DNA of 64,000 nt from Chamaecyparis obtusa (GCA_027943335.1 BSBK01007034.1:186001-250000); one strand, 5' to 3'; counted from the first letter of the stretch, positions 48,514 to 60,239 are shown. A program made the numbers and translations. The notes: generated by a model from the sequence alone, not told the origin.

Positions 48514-50550
48514 ATGATTGTTGCAACTCAAAGTAGCAATGCATTCCATTCACGTCCCACCAGATGGGGTAGAGGTAGACCTCGCAACCGAGGAAGAGGT
48601 CATTCTAAGCTTGTCATACAATATGAGTGTTGTAGGGGATCTTCACATTCTTCCTCAGACACATCTAGAGAGGGGTCACTTCTCTCTCCTCCTGTCATTC
48701 GACCTCATGTCTAATGTACCTTTACTATGAACTTCAGTCAGGTCAAGAATCCCTTATTTCAAGAACACCAAAGCTTTGAAGAGTCATCATCTAAGATCGA
48801 TCCTTTTGATGCACCAAAGGTTTCTATAGTAATGACCTCTTGTCATACGAAACCTCCTCAGACTTAGTCTATTCACAGTGAGTACTTGCACACTAGCAAG
48901 ATGGAAAACCATAATTAAGAGGGTGAGTATAGTAGAGCTCATGATCAAGATCAAGCTCAAAACAACTAGGAAGAATATTAGGCCAAGATCATTTTTGATA
49001 TCCTTGGTAACGAGGATGAGAAAATAACCCCACAAGATATTGAGGCTACACGGGCTAACAAAGGCCTCCTCAAGATGATGGAAATCCTCATGAAGCAAGA
49101 GAAGGAGAAATACTTTCATGAACTGGCCAACCAAGGGGCCAAGTTACCTCCAAACTATAAAGTTGAGACTCTTGTGGTCAAAGAAGAGGAAACAGAGACT
49201 ACCAAATTGTAAAAACTAGTTCAAGACATAAAAAATTAGATTGGTCAACTCATGAAGGCCAAGGAAAAACCAAAAAACTAGTTCACACTAGAGAGCATCT
49301 GTCTATTCTCATTTGACAAGAGTCTTAGCATGCCACCTTTTCCCAAGGGCATAGAACTTCCCAAATATGAAAAATATTTGGGTACCTCTAATCCTCAAGA
49401 TCACTTGGGAGAGTTTGGTGCTCTGTCCATGGAGTTTATACATGACCAAACTTATCTCATGCATCTCTTACCACATATTTTGGGTAGATCTACTATGGAG
49501 TGGTTCTCTCGACTTCCTACTAGCATCAAGTCTTTTGATGAGATTGCCAATTTGTTTCTCTAGCACTATTCGCATAATATCCAGCATCTGGTTAATATCT
49601 GTAATCTTTGCAACCTGAAACAATGACTCAGGGAACCTTTCCTGCATTTCTCCAATGATGGAGACAACTCTATACCAAATATTTTCGCAAAATACCAAAA
49701 CCTGAGAAGCTTGATATCTTTTAGACAATCTCCTTCCTAATCTTGGGTGCCAAGTGCAACTGCAAGGTCCTTTGACCTTTGATGATATGATCAAGAAATA
49801 TATGAGAATAGAGACGTTCATGGTCAAGAAAGGAGAGCTGACCCTACACAAAGATAACAAGCAAGGGTCCTCCTCAAGCAAAGAAAAAACTAAAATTGTC
49901 GACAAAAATTGAGATGTTGTGAATGATGGATTTGTTGACAATGTGACTCCAAAGCCATCGAAGGCTATTTTCAATCTTATCTCCAACATGAAAGAAGCCA
50001 AGGCCACTAAAAAGGCTACGAAAGATACTCAACCATCTTCCAAGTATTTCAGAAGAAAACCTTGGGCCCCTCCACCCAAACATGAGTACACTCCCCTAGG
50101 AGAACCTCTTGACATGGTGTACAAGACTCTCTTGCAACACCAAATACTCACGCCTTTGGATAACTTGCATCCTTATGACCCATAACCTAGACCTACTTGG
50201 TGGAATGAGTCTGCATACTATGATTATCATCAGAACAAGGGTCATAAAACTTCCAGCTGCATTTAGCTTCGGCATAAGATCTAGGATCTTATTGACAATG
50301 GTGATGTTGTTGTGGGAAACCATAACAAGAACTCAAATCACCAGGCATTCAAAGACTCCTTTCCTCCTCAAGAGAAGGGTGAATCATCCAAACCCAAGAT
50401 TGCCAACAAAAACATCAACTATACGTAAGATACTACTGATAATGTCATTAATATGGTCGAGCCTGTCAAGGCCAAATACTATGATGTGATCACTATCAAG
50501 GGAGGCAAGGATGCTCCTAGACCAAAGGTTTCATTCATTTTGTGAGGCCC
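48514..50550 (+). pseudogene. TE6 gag (Tat-type)
   Basis: The frame opens with an Arg/Gly/Ser-rich stretch (WGRGRPRNRGRG). The Gag core appears at 49330-49563 with LPKYEKYLGTSNPQDHL and RSTMEWFSRLP. After a frameshift near 49630 it continues with PAFLQRWRQLYTKY and, at about 50090-50260, the Tat-specific zinc-like segment WWNESAYYDYHQNKGHKTSSC with its HIQDLI-like helix. It is homologous in order to TE7 gag. Many TAG/TGA codons are present. Confidence 0.8.
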
Positions 50551-50579
50551 TACATATCATTCTTCTGAACTAGAATAGT

Positions 50580-51724
50580 CTTTGGTTTGTGCTAACGTTG
50601 TCACCCCATCTTGTGTGAAGATCATTCTCCCAGGCATCGAGCCTTCTGCCCCTTCACCAAAACAATCTACAAATAAAGCTATTGTTGGTCCGACCAAAAA
50701 GACTTCAAAATTGATCACCACACCTAGCAATTCTAATTACAGCATCTTAGACCAATTGCAATGTACCAATGCTTAGATCACTACCTTTGAGTTGTTGAAG
50801 ATCTCGCCTGCTCATAGGAAGATTCTTGATAAAGCCCTTGCTGAGGCAAATGTCCCAAAGGATCTTGATCTAGACCGGTTTCAATCCATGGTAGGTCACC
50901 TGACCTTACCTCATTACATGTCTTTCTCTAAGGAAGACAATCACTCCTTGAGCCATCTACATAATAACCCGCTTCATATTGAAGTCATGATTTGCTTAAA
51001 CTGTGTTCGTTGTATCCTCATTGTTCATTGTGTCCTCATTGATAATGGCACTGGCCTTAATATATGCTCTGCTAGCTTGCTCACCTAGCTTGGGTATGGT
51101 GAAGACTGTATAGATGCTCACAAGAAAATCACCATTAAAGCATATGATGAAGAGGAACAAAAATCCAAAGGGCTCATCGTGTTACCCATCCAGGTTGGAC
51201 CTATTGAGCATGATGTCATTTGCCAAGTTCTGGACATTCCTCTTGCATATAATATACTATTTCAAAGACTATGGATTCATGATATGTAGGCGGTTCCTTC
51301 TACCTACCATTAGTGTATAAAGTTCCCATTCCATGGACCATAAGTAAAGTAAGCAACCAACACAAGCTATTCCTACAATATGTTCACATAATTTCCTGAC
51401 AATTTTGTCCCAACCAATAGAGAGTCCACAAAGTTCTTCAATGCTAAAATCAGAGAAATGGAAAAGACTCTCAAAATCAAAGATTCTGGCATGGGGAACT
51501 ATCATATGGAGCATGTACTTTCATTAACAGCTCTACCCCTATCCCCATGTTCTTATGGGAAACCCTCTGAAAGTAAGAAACCTTATGCCATGTCTCCTCA
51601 AGTAGTCTATGATGGCACCTTTATACAGGCCACAATGCCACTAGAAGATGAGGATGAAAATAGAGCCATTACAACTTGGATTTATAAAGGGAAGGACACA
51701 TCTAAACAAGTCACTCTTGTATGG
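50580..51724 (+). pseudogene. TE6 protease region, cut by TE7
   Basis: The frame has FELLKISPAHRKILDKALAE, then CVLIDNGTGLNICSASLL (retropepsin-like active site, D-N-G instead of D-G/S/T-G), then KKITIKAYDEEE, VLPIQVGP and LAYNILF. The last segment (51458-51724: KDSGMGNYH-like, SYGKPSESKKP) matches TE7 just upstream of its G-patch-like motif. Homology ends precisely where the TE7 LTR starts, so the rest of TE6 should lie beyond position 64000. Confidence 0.82.
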
Positions 51725-52797
51725 TGAAAATGTGACCACACTTCTATGAATCCTTACATGAAAGAAAGCTCAAGAATGAGCCCTCACAAATTGATCCATA
51801 GCTCTCTATGCATGGAGTTGCAAGATTTGTAAAATTGCTCTCAGCTAGAGCTATAAACTCATGACCTTGCTAGTCAACCACACAATGAGAGATTCCAAAT
51901 CAAAGATAAGGGCAACAATGCCAATATCTCCAATGAAATCAATATGGATGCAATGCAATGTAAACTAATCTATGAGAATGAAAGATGCAAGCTATGCTAT
52001 GAAAGGAAAATACAAGTGTTACAAATCCTCCTATTAAGCTATGTGAGATTAATCTATTGCATAAAGGAAATCTATACTAAAAATGTCATGATTATGCAAC
52101 TATGATGTAAGAAAACAAGCTAAATGAAATGCAACAAGAATGTCTTCAAAGCTTGAATGCAAGAATGTCTTCAAAGAGCTCCAAATGACCTAGAAAACCT
52201 GCAGCATAACATTAGCATTAAAACCTAAGATATGAAAATGAAGGAGAGAGCTCTCCTTTTATAGGAAATGAGGAGAAAATGGACCATTGAGATTAAGAGG
52301 CAAAAAACTTAATCAACGGTGGAGAAAAATGGAAGCTTGATCCTTGTGCACAAATATCCTCCAATAGGAAAATAGGAGTTGACTTTAGTGTCCATATGAG
52401 ACAAAAAGTACTTTTTCTCTTTTTATAAAATAAGAATAATGCTTTATTTGTGCAACATAGGATAAGAAGAAAAGTGGGGATTTTTTATTTAAATAAAAGG
52501 GAAGGAAATTCCTTTTAATTAAATGAAGGCTTAGGTTAAAGTGATTTTATTATTTAATTAAAATAGATTTTTAATTAATTAAAAGGGAGCATGTTCTCTT
52601 AATTAAATAAGATTTTTATTTTTTTCTCTTTTAAATTAAATAAGGCTCAAACCTTAGGAAATATTGAATTGATTATGATTTGATCAAGGAAATTGATATA
52701 ATTGAAAAATGTTGATTTTTGAAAATATTGATTCAGGGATTTGATAAATTGCTGAATGGGGGCCCAAAGTCTAGGTGACCATTTTAGGGTGCATACA
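51725..52797 (-). repeat. TE7 3' LTR
   Basis: On the element strand it starts TGTATGCACCCTAAAATGG after a polypurine tract, has a TATA box CTATAAAAGGAG at about 52263-52252, and ends ATTTTCA at TE6 pol. It is similar in plan and length to the TE6 LTR. There is no open frame. Confidence 0.8.
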
Positions 52798-52811
52798 TTT
52801 GCCCCTCTTTG
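52798..52811 (-). promoter_or_regulatory. TE7 polypurine tract
   Basis: CAAAGAGGGGCAAA on the element strand directly before TGTATGC. A second purine tract, CTAGGGGGGAT, lies at about 54438-54448 and could serve as an internal initiation site. Confidence 0.8.
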
Positions 52812-52815
52812 AATA

Positions 52816-52920
52816 ATGTGTGATCATTTTGGGAACACATGCAGTCAAAGAAGAATTGAAATGTGAGATCAATTTGGGATCACAAAACAACTCAGATGTG
52901 TGTTCATTTTGGGAACACAT
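52816..52920 (-). repeat. Hairpin triplet next to the TE7 polypurine tract
   Basis: Three units (52816-52840, 52862-52884, 52896-52920), each with a stem, a 2-base bulge in the left arm and a loop A(T/A)TTTGG. Units 1 and 3 have arms equal to ATGTGTTC/GAACACAT after removing the bulge (GA or GT). Unit 2 has TGTGATC/GATCACA with bulge AG. One T-A pair in units 1 and 3 is A-T in unit 2. Confidence 0.7.
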
Positions 52921-52958
52921 AAGGACAAAGATAAGAAAAAGTTGAAAGACAAGACCAA

Positions 52959-53087
52959 CACCGTCGCTGCTAGGTGCAAATCAAGCCTTAGACAAAACTA
53001 TCGCCATCGCTACTAGGCAATAATCAAGTCTAAAAAATAGGAGATAAAAATTGAGAGACAAAATCATCACTGTCGCTACTAGGTGAT
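52959..53087 (-). repeat. Hairpin triplet with conserved 10-base loop
   Basis: The loop GTCGCTGCTA/ATCGCTACTA/GTCGCTACTA (plus orientation) recurs at 52963-52972, 53006-53015 and 53072-53081. Flanking arms differ: CACC/GGTG; GCC/GGC plus outer A-T pairs; ATCAC/GTGAT. The unit spacing is 43 and 66 bases. Confidence 0.7.
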
Positions 53088-54304
53088 AATCTCTAAAACT
53101 AAGAATCTCAGGCTGAGCTGAATGATAAAGTTGAATCAAAGATTAAAGCTGATAGGTACTACCCCCTCGAAATCAAAATCAAAATCAGGTAGAGGAGAAC
53201 AAGAAATTGATAAACCTGATCAAGTCATAATAAATCATAATTGAAGGATGGAGCATGATAGGATAACCATCAAATAGTGAAGATATGTCCCAGGTTGATG
53301 AGGTTTGACTAAAAAAGATATAGGATAAAGATTAAGTCAAACCTCAGAGAGAGGAAGTGAAAGGGGTGAATGAAAGACTAGAAGTTTGGAAGATATGGAA
53401 AGGAATAAATTCCATCAAAGATCAAAGAATTATACCTCAAAAGGTCAGTCAACTACGTAGAAGAATGAGAAAACTTGGAAACACGACTTGGATTTTGATT
53501 TCAAGTCTAAAAATGGATAGAAAATGATGTGATATGAAAGACCAAAAAAGATAAGATCAAGAAGAATCAAAAAATGAGCACAGTTGACCAACTAGTCCAT
53601 AGATGATAAAAAGGAGAGCTCTCTCCATATGCAAGATGCAAAAACTAAACTAACTTGACCCTAAGAATGCAAGCTACTATGAAAGTGGTTGACTTGCAAG
53701 GTCACAACACCTATAGACATCTAATTATCATCATCGACCATTATTGGTAGCATCGTAAGATCATACAATGCACACTAGCATAACTATGTGGATATGAATA
53801 TGATCTTTATCAGATAGAAATGTGGAAATCCCACCTAGGCATCAAAGACATGGAGGTCAAGATGACTAATGCAGTGAGATTACCTAAGTTTTATATGGTG
53901 AGATTATGCTTGTATCAAGACACACAAAAGTTAGGATAACTAAAAGCATGCACTTGCAAAACAGTCAAGGATAATACCTTGTCAATCCCTAGTGTCAAGT
54001 AAGACTAGCATAAATGCTCATGATAGTTAGGACCAACAAAATATACCCACAAGAAGATAAAGAAATAAAACATGTTCTCATACCCTCAATCTTCTAGCTA
54101 TACATCATTAAAAACTTCTTAGGGAGAGACCACTCATCAAAGAAATCCTCATGGATAGCGCACAAAGAAAAGTAAAGTCAACATATATCAACGAGTTGAT
54201 TGTTTAAGTGCGTGTGTGTTGGTCATAGAGTCAAACTTTGAGGATCAAATTTGCTAATGAGCGATATCGCATCATACTTAGACTGGTGGGTAAGACATCT
54301 GATA

Positions 54305-54373
54305 AGTGTTGAGAAACACTCGACGCTAGGGTAGTGTTGAAAAACTAAGTTTGGGGTGGTGTTGAAAAACACC
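54305..54373 (-). repeat. GTGTT/AACAC hairpin array in TE7
   Basis: Stems AGTGTT/AACACT (54305-54320, loop GAGA on plus, TCTC on the element strand) and GGTGTT/AACACC (54358-54373, loop GAAA/TTTC), with an imperfect unit between them at 54332-54347. It is the counterpart of 44967-45110. Confidence 0.75.
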
Positions 54374-54803
54374 TGTTTGTGAAATGCCGCAAGAGACAAA
54401 CACACCTAAAGGACCTATGCTAACAAGTATCCCCCCTAGACAAAGATAAAGACCAATTCCAGACTATGCCAAATAAGGTCAAGACATGATGGAGAAAGGC
54501 TTAGTGTAAAGGATGCATGCTAACAAATAGGAGTGCAAAGGCCTCAAGTAGCGCCTGTTTCCAGGTTTTCACCACTTGGAGATTTTTTTATTTTATTTTA
54601 TTTTTTTTTCTTTTTTTGTATTTTTGCTACCAAGGCACCTGTTTCCAGGTTTTCACCAAGGCACATTTTCTATTTTTTTGAATTTTTGCATTTTTTGATT
54701 TTTTTTGTATTTTTTTCAGGACTTTTTATGCTTTTTAGGATTTTTTCAGCATCATATATCAATTTTTTTGGAATTTTTCAGGACCAATAAAATATGTACA
54801 AAG

Positions 54804-54829
54804 GATGCCCCCAGACAGAAATGGGCATC
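54804..54829 (-). terminator. Stem-loop overlapping the TE7 pol stop codon
   Basis: Arms GATGCCC and GGGCATC (54804-54810, 54823-54829) form a 7-bp stem with a 12-base loop. The first arm on the element strand overlaps the TGA stop at 54828-54830. Its role is unknown; it is listed as a possible 3'-end or translation signal. Confidence 0.4.
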
Positions 54830-56255
54830 AAGGATAGAACTTCTTTAGGTGCAAAATGTTGATGGGCTCAGGGAGCTGTTCTCCATCTTCATTCGACAGT
54901 AAATATGCACCTGTACCAAAAGCTGCTATAATAATGTATGGTCCAAGCCAATTAGGTTCGAACTTGCCCTTTTGTTCTCTTTTCTGTTGATTCTTAGGGT
55001 TCTCTCTCAAAACAAGATCACCTATCTAAAATTCCCTAGGGTAAACCTTCTTGTTGAATGCTTTGGACATACGCTTCTGATATACTCTCATGTGATCAAA
55101 GGAAGCCTTACGCTTCTCATCTAGAAGTTCTAGTTCTTGTAACCTCATGGCACGGTAATCCTCATCTGTAATCAAACCTTTGAGAGAGACTCTAAGTGAA
55201 GGTATCTCTACTTCTAAAGGCAACACTACTTTAACACCATAGGTAAGAGCAAAAGGAGTAGCTCCTGTAGGTGTATGAATGCTAGTTCTCTAGGCCCATA
55301 GTGCCAGATTGATTTGTAAGTGCCAATCCCTACCATTCTTGTGTACTGTTCTATGAAGGATTTTAAGAATAGTTTTATTAGAGGCTTCTGCCTATCTGTT
55401 TCCCTATGTAAAATAGATGGAGGACCAATGTTTCTTAATTTTAAACTTCTTGCATAAATGCTTTAGGTCATTGTTCTTGAATTGACCTCCATTATCAATA
55501 ATAATCTCAGAAGGCACTCAAAATCGGCAAATAATATGATTCAGAATAAATAGGGAAACTATTTTGCCTGAGGCAACAGAAAGAGGGACTGCCTCTACCC
55601 ATTTCATGAAATAATCAGTAGCTATGATGATAAACTTATGTCCACCTAATGAGTTGGGGTGAATTTTCCCAACAAGGTCAAAGGCCTAGTGCTGAAATGG
55701 CCAATGAGAAATAGAAGGAATTAGCTCCCTCGCTGGAGCATGAATCAGGTTTCCATGTTTTTGACATTTCTCACAAGATTTAGAGAAAGCTACCACATCA
55801 GCTTGTATTGTGGGCCAGTAATACCCCACCCTAAGCAACCTTTAGGCCATGGAAAGACCATTAGAGTGTCCACCACAAATGCCCTCGTGAATGTCAACTA
55901 ACACTTGGTTAGATTCCTCCTTTTCCAAGCACCTAAGAAGTGTCCCATCTAAACCCCTACTATATAAATCACCAGAGATAAGGGTGTGGCAAGAGGTGTT
56001 ACAGATGAGGTTTCGGCATTCAGAATGGTTGAAAGTGTCAAGGACGATGCCATCACGCAGATATGAATAGATAGCACCATAGCGGGAAGACTCATGTGTG
56101 ACAAGGGTACAAATGACATTGCTTTCAGATGAGTCAAATATGGGGTGGTGTAGCTCTTCTACCAAGAATTCAAATCTGGATTCATGTTGTTCCAACTATA
56201 GGAGTGAAGCTAATGTAGCCATAGCATCTGCAGCTTTGTTTTCTACTCTAGGGAT
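54828..56255 (-). pseudogene. TE7 integrase
   Basis: Integrase landmarks in order: zinc region with VDIHEGICGGHS and CEKCQKHG; core with AFDLVGKIHPN (first Asp), IIIDNGGQFKN (second Asp) and AEASNKTILK (Glu); C-terminal KFEPNWLGPYII, GAYLLSNEDG and PEPINILHLKKFYP, then the natural TGA at 54828. The C-terminal end lacks a chromodomain, as in Tat elements. Premature codons lie at 56196, 55842, 55686, 55518, 55404, 55392, 55290 and 55026, with no frameshift. Confidence 0.9.
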
Positions 56256-56690
56256 CTATTGAAATGTCACAAAAGAAAAGTAACATCTCAATGAATCAAC
56301 CATCTTTTTGTAAGGTATCAATTTATCATCTTTGGTTTGATACTCCTTATTGACTTGGTTGATAATTAATTGTGAATCCCCAAAGACATGCAATTCTATT
56401 ATGTTCCATTCTATAGCTAGTTTCAATCCATTGGTTAATGCTTCATATTCTGCAATATTGTTTGTACATGGGAATAAAAGTTTGTAGGATTTTGGTATAT
56501 TATACCCATGAGGAGAAACAAACAATACTCCCACACCTGATCCATTTTGCATGTTGGAACCATCAAAGAACATCTTCCAAGTGCAATTGGTCATGTATAG
56601 AATGTGTTCATTTGGGAACTCTACCTGAATAGGCACACTATCCTTAACTGGAAAATCAGCTAATTGATCAGCAATAGCTTGCCCTTTTAT
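56256..56690 (-). pseudogene. TE7 second (archaeal-type) RNase H
   Basis: After the connection domain the frame shows MFFDGSNMQNGSGVGVLF, NNIAEYEALTNGLKLA and LHVFGDSQLIINQV, giving the Asp, Glu and Asp of the additional RNase H that marks Tat-lineage Ty3 elements. The domain is free of stops up to the TAG at 56256. It presumably supplements or replaces the ancestral RNase H in removing template RNA. Confidence 0.85.
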
Positions 56691-58330
56691 GGCCTTTCTC
56701 TCAATGTACTCTATATCAAACTCAGGATAAACCATCATCCACTTAGCAAGTCTACCCGTGAGGGCAGCCTTACTAAGCAAGTACTTAAGAGGATCAATTT
56801 TTGCAACCAAATGTATAGTATGAGCAAGCATATAGTGTCGCAACTTTTGGGAAGCAAACACTACTGCAAGACAAGACTTCTCAATGTTATTATAATTGAT
56901 CTCATAAGATACTAGAGTACGACTGATGTAGTATATGGCCCTTTCTTTCCCAGTGTCATCTAATTGAGCCAACAATGCCCCCAAGGAAGACTCTATTTCT
57001 GAAATGTACAAAATCAATGGTTTCCCTGGAATAGGAGGCATCAAAATTGGAGGATTAGCCAAATATTGTTTTATTTGATCAAGGGTCTTTTGGAAATCCT
57101 CATTCCACACACATGTGACTCCCTTATGCAATGTTTTATTGAAAGGTTGTGCTCTATCTGCAAGTTGTGAAATAAACCTCCGTAAAGATTGGAGTCATCC
57201 TTGAAGACTTCTCATTTGACTTATGTTCTTTGGAGGTGGCATATCTAAGATAGCTTGGACCTTTTTAGGATCAACCTCTATTCCTTTTGCTGAAATTATG
57301 AATCCTAGAAGTTTACCTAAGGTAACTCCAAATGCACACTTTTTTGGATTCAATCTAAGTTGAAACTATTCCATGCAATCTAGAATCACTTCCAAATTGT
57401 CGAGGTGTGTATCCCATTTCCTAGATTTAGCCAAGGTATCATCCACATAATCTTCCATGTTCTTATGCATCATATCATGAAAAATTATGGTCATAGATCA
57501 TTGGTATGTTGCTCTTGCATTCTTTAGGCCAAATGGCATGACGTTCCAACAATAGGTTCCCCATGCACATGTGAAAGCTATTTTCTCTTGATCTTCAGGA
57601 GCTATTTTTATCTGGTTATATCCAGAAAACCCATCCATTAAGGAGTATATCTCATAACCCGCCGTCATATCCACTATCATGTCTATGTTTGGGAGTGGAA
57701 AGTCATCCTTTGGGCATGCTTTATTGAGGTCTTTGAAGTCTATGCAAATGCAAATGGACCCATCATGTTTTGAAACTGGAACAATATTGGAGATCCACTC
57801 AGCATAGTCAATAGCTCGAATGAATCCTACGCGTAAGAGCTTTTCTAATTCAACTTTAACAAGAAGAGCTCCATGAGGGTGCATTTTCCTCAACCTTTGT
57901 TTGATCGGTTTTATTTCAGGAGCTATAGATAGATGATGCATAATAAGATTAGTGTCAAGCCCTGGCATATCAGAATATGTCCAAGCAAAGTTGATTTTCT
58001 TCTTTTGCAAAAACTTTGTATATGCCTCTCTTTCTTCAACTGATAGAGACTGAGCTAGGTGCACTATTTGGAGAGCCTCTTCTGTATTCAAATTCACTAG
58101 TTGTGTGGGCTCAATGAGAATTGATGACCTATCTTGGAAGTAACTTGGCAAGTTATTAAGTACCCCATCCTTAGGTGCCTCAAAGAGGTTTTCACCCTTG
58201 GATATGTCATTTATTTTTACTATTTTGGGTTCTGACAGTGCCACAAAGTGGTTTTTTCCATCAGAACCATCTTTCTTTTTTTCTTTTTCTTTTATTTTTA
58301 GACTGAGGTACTTAATATCAGGCTCTGTCA
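56691..58330 (-). pseudogene. TE7 reverse transcriptase and first RNase H
   Basis: RT motifs: LVKVELEKLLRVGFIR, ICIDFKDLNKACPKDDFPLP, SLMDGFSGYNQIKI (first catalytic Asp), FTCAWGTYCWNVMPFGLKNA, and past a TGA (57498) the catalytic YVDD box near 57438. The thumb with LNPKKCAF follows. The first RNase H has ILYISEIESSLGALLAQ and EKSCLAVVFASQKLRHY. In it the usual D-A-S is E/I-S-E, suggesting loss of the first catalytic Asp, which fits decay of the ancestral RNase H in elements with a second one. Confidence 0.9.
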
Positions 58331-59640
58331 TACATGTTGTTGGTTCACTAGTGGAAGAGACTATGGGTTCAAGAGCATTTAGATAACAGGAAATTTCATA
58401 GTCATTCTAAAAGTTTAAGAGCTGAGGCTCTTGGTGATGTTGAGACCAATCAATTAGGTGGAAATGAACAAGGGGTAGGTCAATGACTAGTTCAACATTG
58501 TGTATGTGGAAGGTATTATCTCTAGTGACCATACAATTGGGATTCATCAAGTCTCCTTCTAAGATACCCAAATCAGGATTTATCCTACCAAACAAAGCAT
58601 CATCCACTAAGGCAATTTGAGGAGTCCAATCCTCTAGTCCTACACTAGGCTCGTTGGTCACATCGGGTTGAGTACTATAAGTATGGACAACATCCATGTC
58701 CAAATCAACTGTTGCATCTGAAAGTGAGTCCCATTCAAACTCATGTGAGTCTATCTCTGAATCATTATTTGGGCCTCGTGATGTAGAAGCCTCAAGGTTA
58801 GGAAAGGTTTCCCTTTCTCTAGCACTAGCATTGTTACTATATGTCGCAGCTAGGATAGCAACACTTTCCATTGTCAATCTAGCATTCATATAGTCACTAT
58901 CTGTCACAACTGGGATAGTAGGACTGTTAATTGTCAAATCTATTGAATCTCCCCAAAGGAGATTTTTTGAAGGCACCCAATCATCAGACATGTCTTGTTG
59001 ATTAGAGAGATTAGGTGTGTAGTCTGATTCATTGTCACTGTCTATCGCAGCTAACACCGGGACACTTTTTTGTTTCTTATTTGCAAAACCTAAGCCAACT
59101 GTTGACTTATTCCTTCATCCAAAAAGGGCATGGTTAAGAGGTTCAGCCTTGGCATCCAACCGATGACTAAGGGGACCATGTCCTGGATAGCCCATATTCT
59201 TGACCAATGTATACCCTCTCCCATAAGCTCAAGGAGAAGGTGCAAAATCCTCATTATGTCGGTATTTCTCCTCTCGGTAAATCGAGTCCCTAATGGCAAC
59301 CTCTTCTTTTTCCTCCTGTATCAAAACTGAGGATTCTACAAACTTGTCGAACAATGTCATGGCTAAAGATGAGGGTTTCATATCTTGAGAAGGTTTTCCA
59401 TAAGACCTAGGGGAGATTGGCAATTTTGTGAATGAATCAAGTTTGTAATCCCCCATGCCAAGATCCATGACTTTGAATTTGTCTTTGCATTGTTCAAATG
59501 TAGTATCAAAAGTGTCAGCCTCCCTATTCAAAGGAATGTCAGACCCTATTGAAATTGTGTTAACTGACAATGTGCTATCCCTGGGTATGTAAACTTCTAC
59601 TCCATTGTAAGGGAACTTCACACACTGATGATAAGTAGAG
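58331..59640 (-). pseudogene. TE7 protease-RT spacer with G-patch-like motif
   Basis: The spacer has about 435 codons, mostly acidic and Ser/Thr/Asn-rich. At about 59075-59228 the translation reads YGRGYTLVKNMGYPGHGPL, then EPLNHALFG and, after a TGA, VGLGF. This G-rich spacing (aromatic-G...MGY-G-G...EPL...GLGF) resembles a G-patch domain, a glycine-rich nucleic-acid-binding module. Stops lie at 59229, 59115 and 58407. The remainder is unassigned. Confidence 0.6.
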
Positions 59641-60239
59641 GGGACTACTTGCATCTCATGTATTCAAGGTCTACCCAACAAAATATTGTAAGCCAAAGGA
59701 CCGGCATCAATAATCTGAAACAAATTATCTTTCTCTACAGGACCAATTCAGATAGGAAGAACAGCCAATCCTTTAGAACTACATTTTGCTTCATCATAAG
59801 CCTTGATAGTTATCTTCTTCCTTGTGTCAATGACTTCTTCTGAATAACCCAAGGCCTTCAATAAGCTCAAAGAACAAATATTAAGTCCAACACCCCCATC
59901 TATCAACACGCGCCTGACACAGGTCTTGTGGATCATAACCTCTATATGAAGGGCCAAATTATGTGGTTGGCTTAATGACTTGTCATCTTCTTCTGAGAAT
60001 GTAAGGTAGTGAGGGCTAGCCAAGTGGTTGACCATATTCTAGAATTGATCTACATCTATATCATTAAGGACATTAGCCACTCGCAAGGCATCCTCAAGGA
60101 CATGCTTATGCTTAGGGGACAATTCCAAAAGCTCAAAGATTGAAATCTATGCTAGTGTATGTTGTAATTGGTCAACAAGATTATAATTCAACTCAGGACC
60201 AATAGCAAATTTAGGAAGAACACCTTTTGACACTGGCTA
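59641..60239 (-). pseudogene. TE7 protease
   Basis: The frame has FELLELSPKHKHVLEDALR, then VRRVLIDGGVGLNICSLSLL with the retropepsin-like D-G-G active site, KKITIKAYDEAK, LAVLPI and YNILLGRP-IHEM (a TGA replaces the Trp expected after GRP). This matches the TE6 protease segment by segment. It would cleave the polyprotein in the particle. Confidence 0.82.

Larger units (their letters stand above)
52798..54827 (-). other. TE7 3' non-coding region
   Basis: Two kilobases between the pol stop and the polypurine tract without an open frame. It contains three kinds of hairpin repeats, an internal purine tract, a run of T/A-rich sequence with two copies of CACCTGTTTCCAGGTTTTCACC-like phrases (54549-54570 and 54639-54655), and a stem-loop overlapping the pol stop. 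Confidence 0.75.
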
